This document shows, piece by piece, positions 63,041 through 64,000 of a stretch of 64,000 nucleotides of DNA (positions are counted from its first letter, which is position 1; every line of letters starts with the position of its first letter). Origin of the DNA: Bordetella sp. 02P26C-1. GTDB taxonomy: Bacteria > Pseudomonadota > Gammaproteobacteria > Burkholderiales > Burkholderiaceae_B. A program made the translations under genes and the position numbers. The notes beneath the pieces were generated by a model, which searched no databases, was not told the origin of the DNA, and saw only the letters and a program-made list of their open reading frames with translations. The DNA lies in the NCBI RefSeq assembly GCF_009763255.1, contig NZ_WSJB01000021.1:1-64000 (forward strand), read 5' to 3'.

Positions 63041-64000
63041 ATGAACACTCGCGAAGCCTGCGTCGCCGCCGATCGTCAGGATCCCCTGGCGCACCTCAAG
63101 GACCAATTCGATTTGCCCGAAGGGGTGGTGTATATGGATGGCAATTCTCTGGGCGTGCTGCCCAAGACTGCCGCCGCACGCGCCGCCCAGGTGATCAATG
63201 AGGAATGGGGTACGGGCCTTATCCGCAGTTGGAATTCGGCCGGATGGTTCGATCTGCCGGCGCGCCTGGGCGACAAGCTTGGGCGTCTGCTGGGCGCGCG
63301 CGAGGGCGAATTGGTCATTACCGACACGACTTCGCTGAACATCTTCAAGGCTTTGGCCGCCGCGCTGCGCATTCAGCAGCACAAGCATCCCACGCGGCGA
63401 GTCATCCTGTCCGAGCGGGACAACTTCCCGACCGATCTGTACATGATTCAGGGCATGATCGACCTGCTCCAACAGGGCTACGAAATGCGGCTGATTGATG
63501 ATGATCTGCCTTTGGACGAGGCACTGGACGAATCGGTGGCCGTGGTGCTGCTGTCGCACGTCAACTACCGTAGCGGCCGGATGTACGACATGGCAGCGGT
63601 TACCGCTCAGGCGCATCGCCAAGGCGCGCTGACAATCTGGGACCTGGCGCACGCAGCCGGGGCCGTACCCGTGGATTTAAATGGTGCCAACGCTGACTTC
63701 GCGGTGGGCTGCACCTATAAGTATTTGAACGGCGGTCCTGGCTCGCCCGCGTTTATCTGGGTTGCTCCGCATCATACCCAAGACTTTTGGCAGCCGCTGT
63801 CGGGTTGGTGGGGGCATAGCCGTCCCTTTGATATGGCGGTGGCTTATGAGCCGGCGGGTGGCGTACGGCGCTATCTGTGCGGCACGCAGCCGATCGTGTC
63901 GATGTCCTTGATCGAATGCGGCTTAGACGTGGCGCATGCCGCCGGCATGGAGGAGGTCCGCAAGAAATCGTTGGCGCTGGGTGACCTGTTCATCGAACTG
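63041..64000 (+). CDS. kynU: Kynureninase, 3' truncated by window end
   Basis: 320 codons are open to the last base of the window; the complete enzyme has about 415 residues. It is a PLP enzyme that cleaves kynurenine to anthranilate and alanine in tryptophan breakdown. [11 protein letters not shown] near residue 30, the phosphate-contact region [28 protein letters not shown], the Asp in WDLAHAAGA and the cofactor Lys in [16 protein letters not shown] are all present. AAGGA lies 8 bases before the ATG. Divergent from a KynR-like regulator. Confidence 0.95.
   Translation, partial: MNTREACVAADRQDPLAHLKDQFDLPEGVVYMDGNSLGVLPKTAAARAAQVINEEWGTGLIRSWNSAGWFDLPARLGDKLGRLLGAREGELVITDTTSLNIFKALAAALRIQQHKHPTRRVILSERDNFPTDLYMIQGMIDLLQQGYEMRLIDDDLPLDEALDESVAVVLLSHVNYRSGRMYDMAAVTAQAHRQGALTIWDLAHAAGAVPVDLNGANADFAVGCTYKYLNGGPGSPAFIWVAPHHTQDFWQPLSGWWGHSRPFDMAVAYEPAGGVRRYLCGTQPIVSMSLIECGLDVAHAAGMEEVRKKSLALGDLFIEL

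Overview
The window reads as chromosomal DNA of a betaproteobacterium of the order Burkholderiales, most likely family Alcaligenaceae (Bordetella/Achromobacter relatives). The evidence is the gene order greA - yhbY - rlmE - ftsH - folP - glmM, two Bug-type solute receptors, a ferric-enterobactin-type receptor divergent from an AraC regulator (compare bfeA/bfeR of Bordetella), and GC-rich dense coding. I cannot name the genus. No insertion sequence, prophage, rRNA operon or CRISPR array is visible.

Layout. 0-1.2 kb: 3' part of an SDR oxidoreductase, a large inverted repeat and an orphan VapB-like antitoxin. 1.2-7.1 kb (minus): an ABC importer operon (binding protein, fused permease, ATPase) followed by a LysR regulator and a histidine phosphatase. 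7.3-8.6 kb: a uracil/xanthine permease. 9-15 kb: the conserved transcription, ribosome, membrane-protease and cell-wall block greA, yhbY, rlmE, ftsH, folP, glmM. 15.2-23.7 kb: phosphate-related genes, namely an ornithine-lipid acyltransferase-like gene, ppx divergent from ppk, and pstSCAB; ppk and pstS each have a good Pho box. 23.8-27.2 kb: TonB receptor and AraC regulator with a Fur-like site between them. 27.2-29.7 kb: nitroreductase, hslR, tRNA-Pro, an unexplained coding-like remnant and a class A acid phosphatase. 29.8-35.4 kb: RpiR regulator, a fused IolC-DUF2090 enzyme, a Bug receptor with a Tat-like signal, and a DASS anion transporter.

35.7-40.8 kb: a complete branched-chain 2-oxoacid dehydrogenase operon (bkdA1, bkdA2, bkdB, lpdV). 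40.85-46.1 kb: a three-gene minus-strand operon (class III CoA-transferase, HMG-CoA lyase, Bug receptor) divergent from a PrpR-like sigma-54 activator. A well-formed sigma-54 promoter and an upstream palindrome lie between them. I infer a dedicated module for taking up and cleaving 3-hydroxy-3-methylglutarate or a close analogue. 46.1-51.5 kb: MFS transporter, outer-membrane phospholipase A, tRNA-Arg, cardiolipin synthase, lipocalin, tRNA-His. 51.7-53.3 kb: a small unknown gene and a tightly linked DUF1828-like/DUF6978-like pair, the best candidate in the window for an undescribed system. 53.4-59.5 kb: zinc metallopeptidase, YciO-type protein, site-2 protease homologue, dapA-bamC, a small lipoprotein and a ribosomal-oxygenase-like cupin. 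59.5-64 kb: mutS, an Lrp-family regulator and the 5' part of kynureninase, which runs off the window end.

Coordinates and motifs were read by eye. Family names come from recalled motifs and domain layout, not from database searches.
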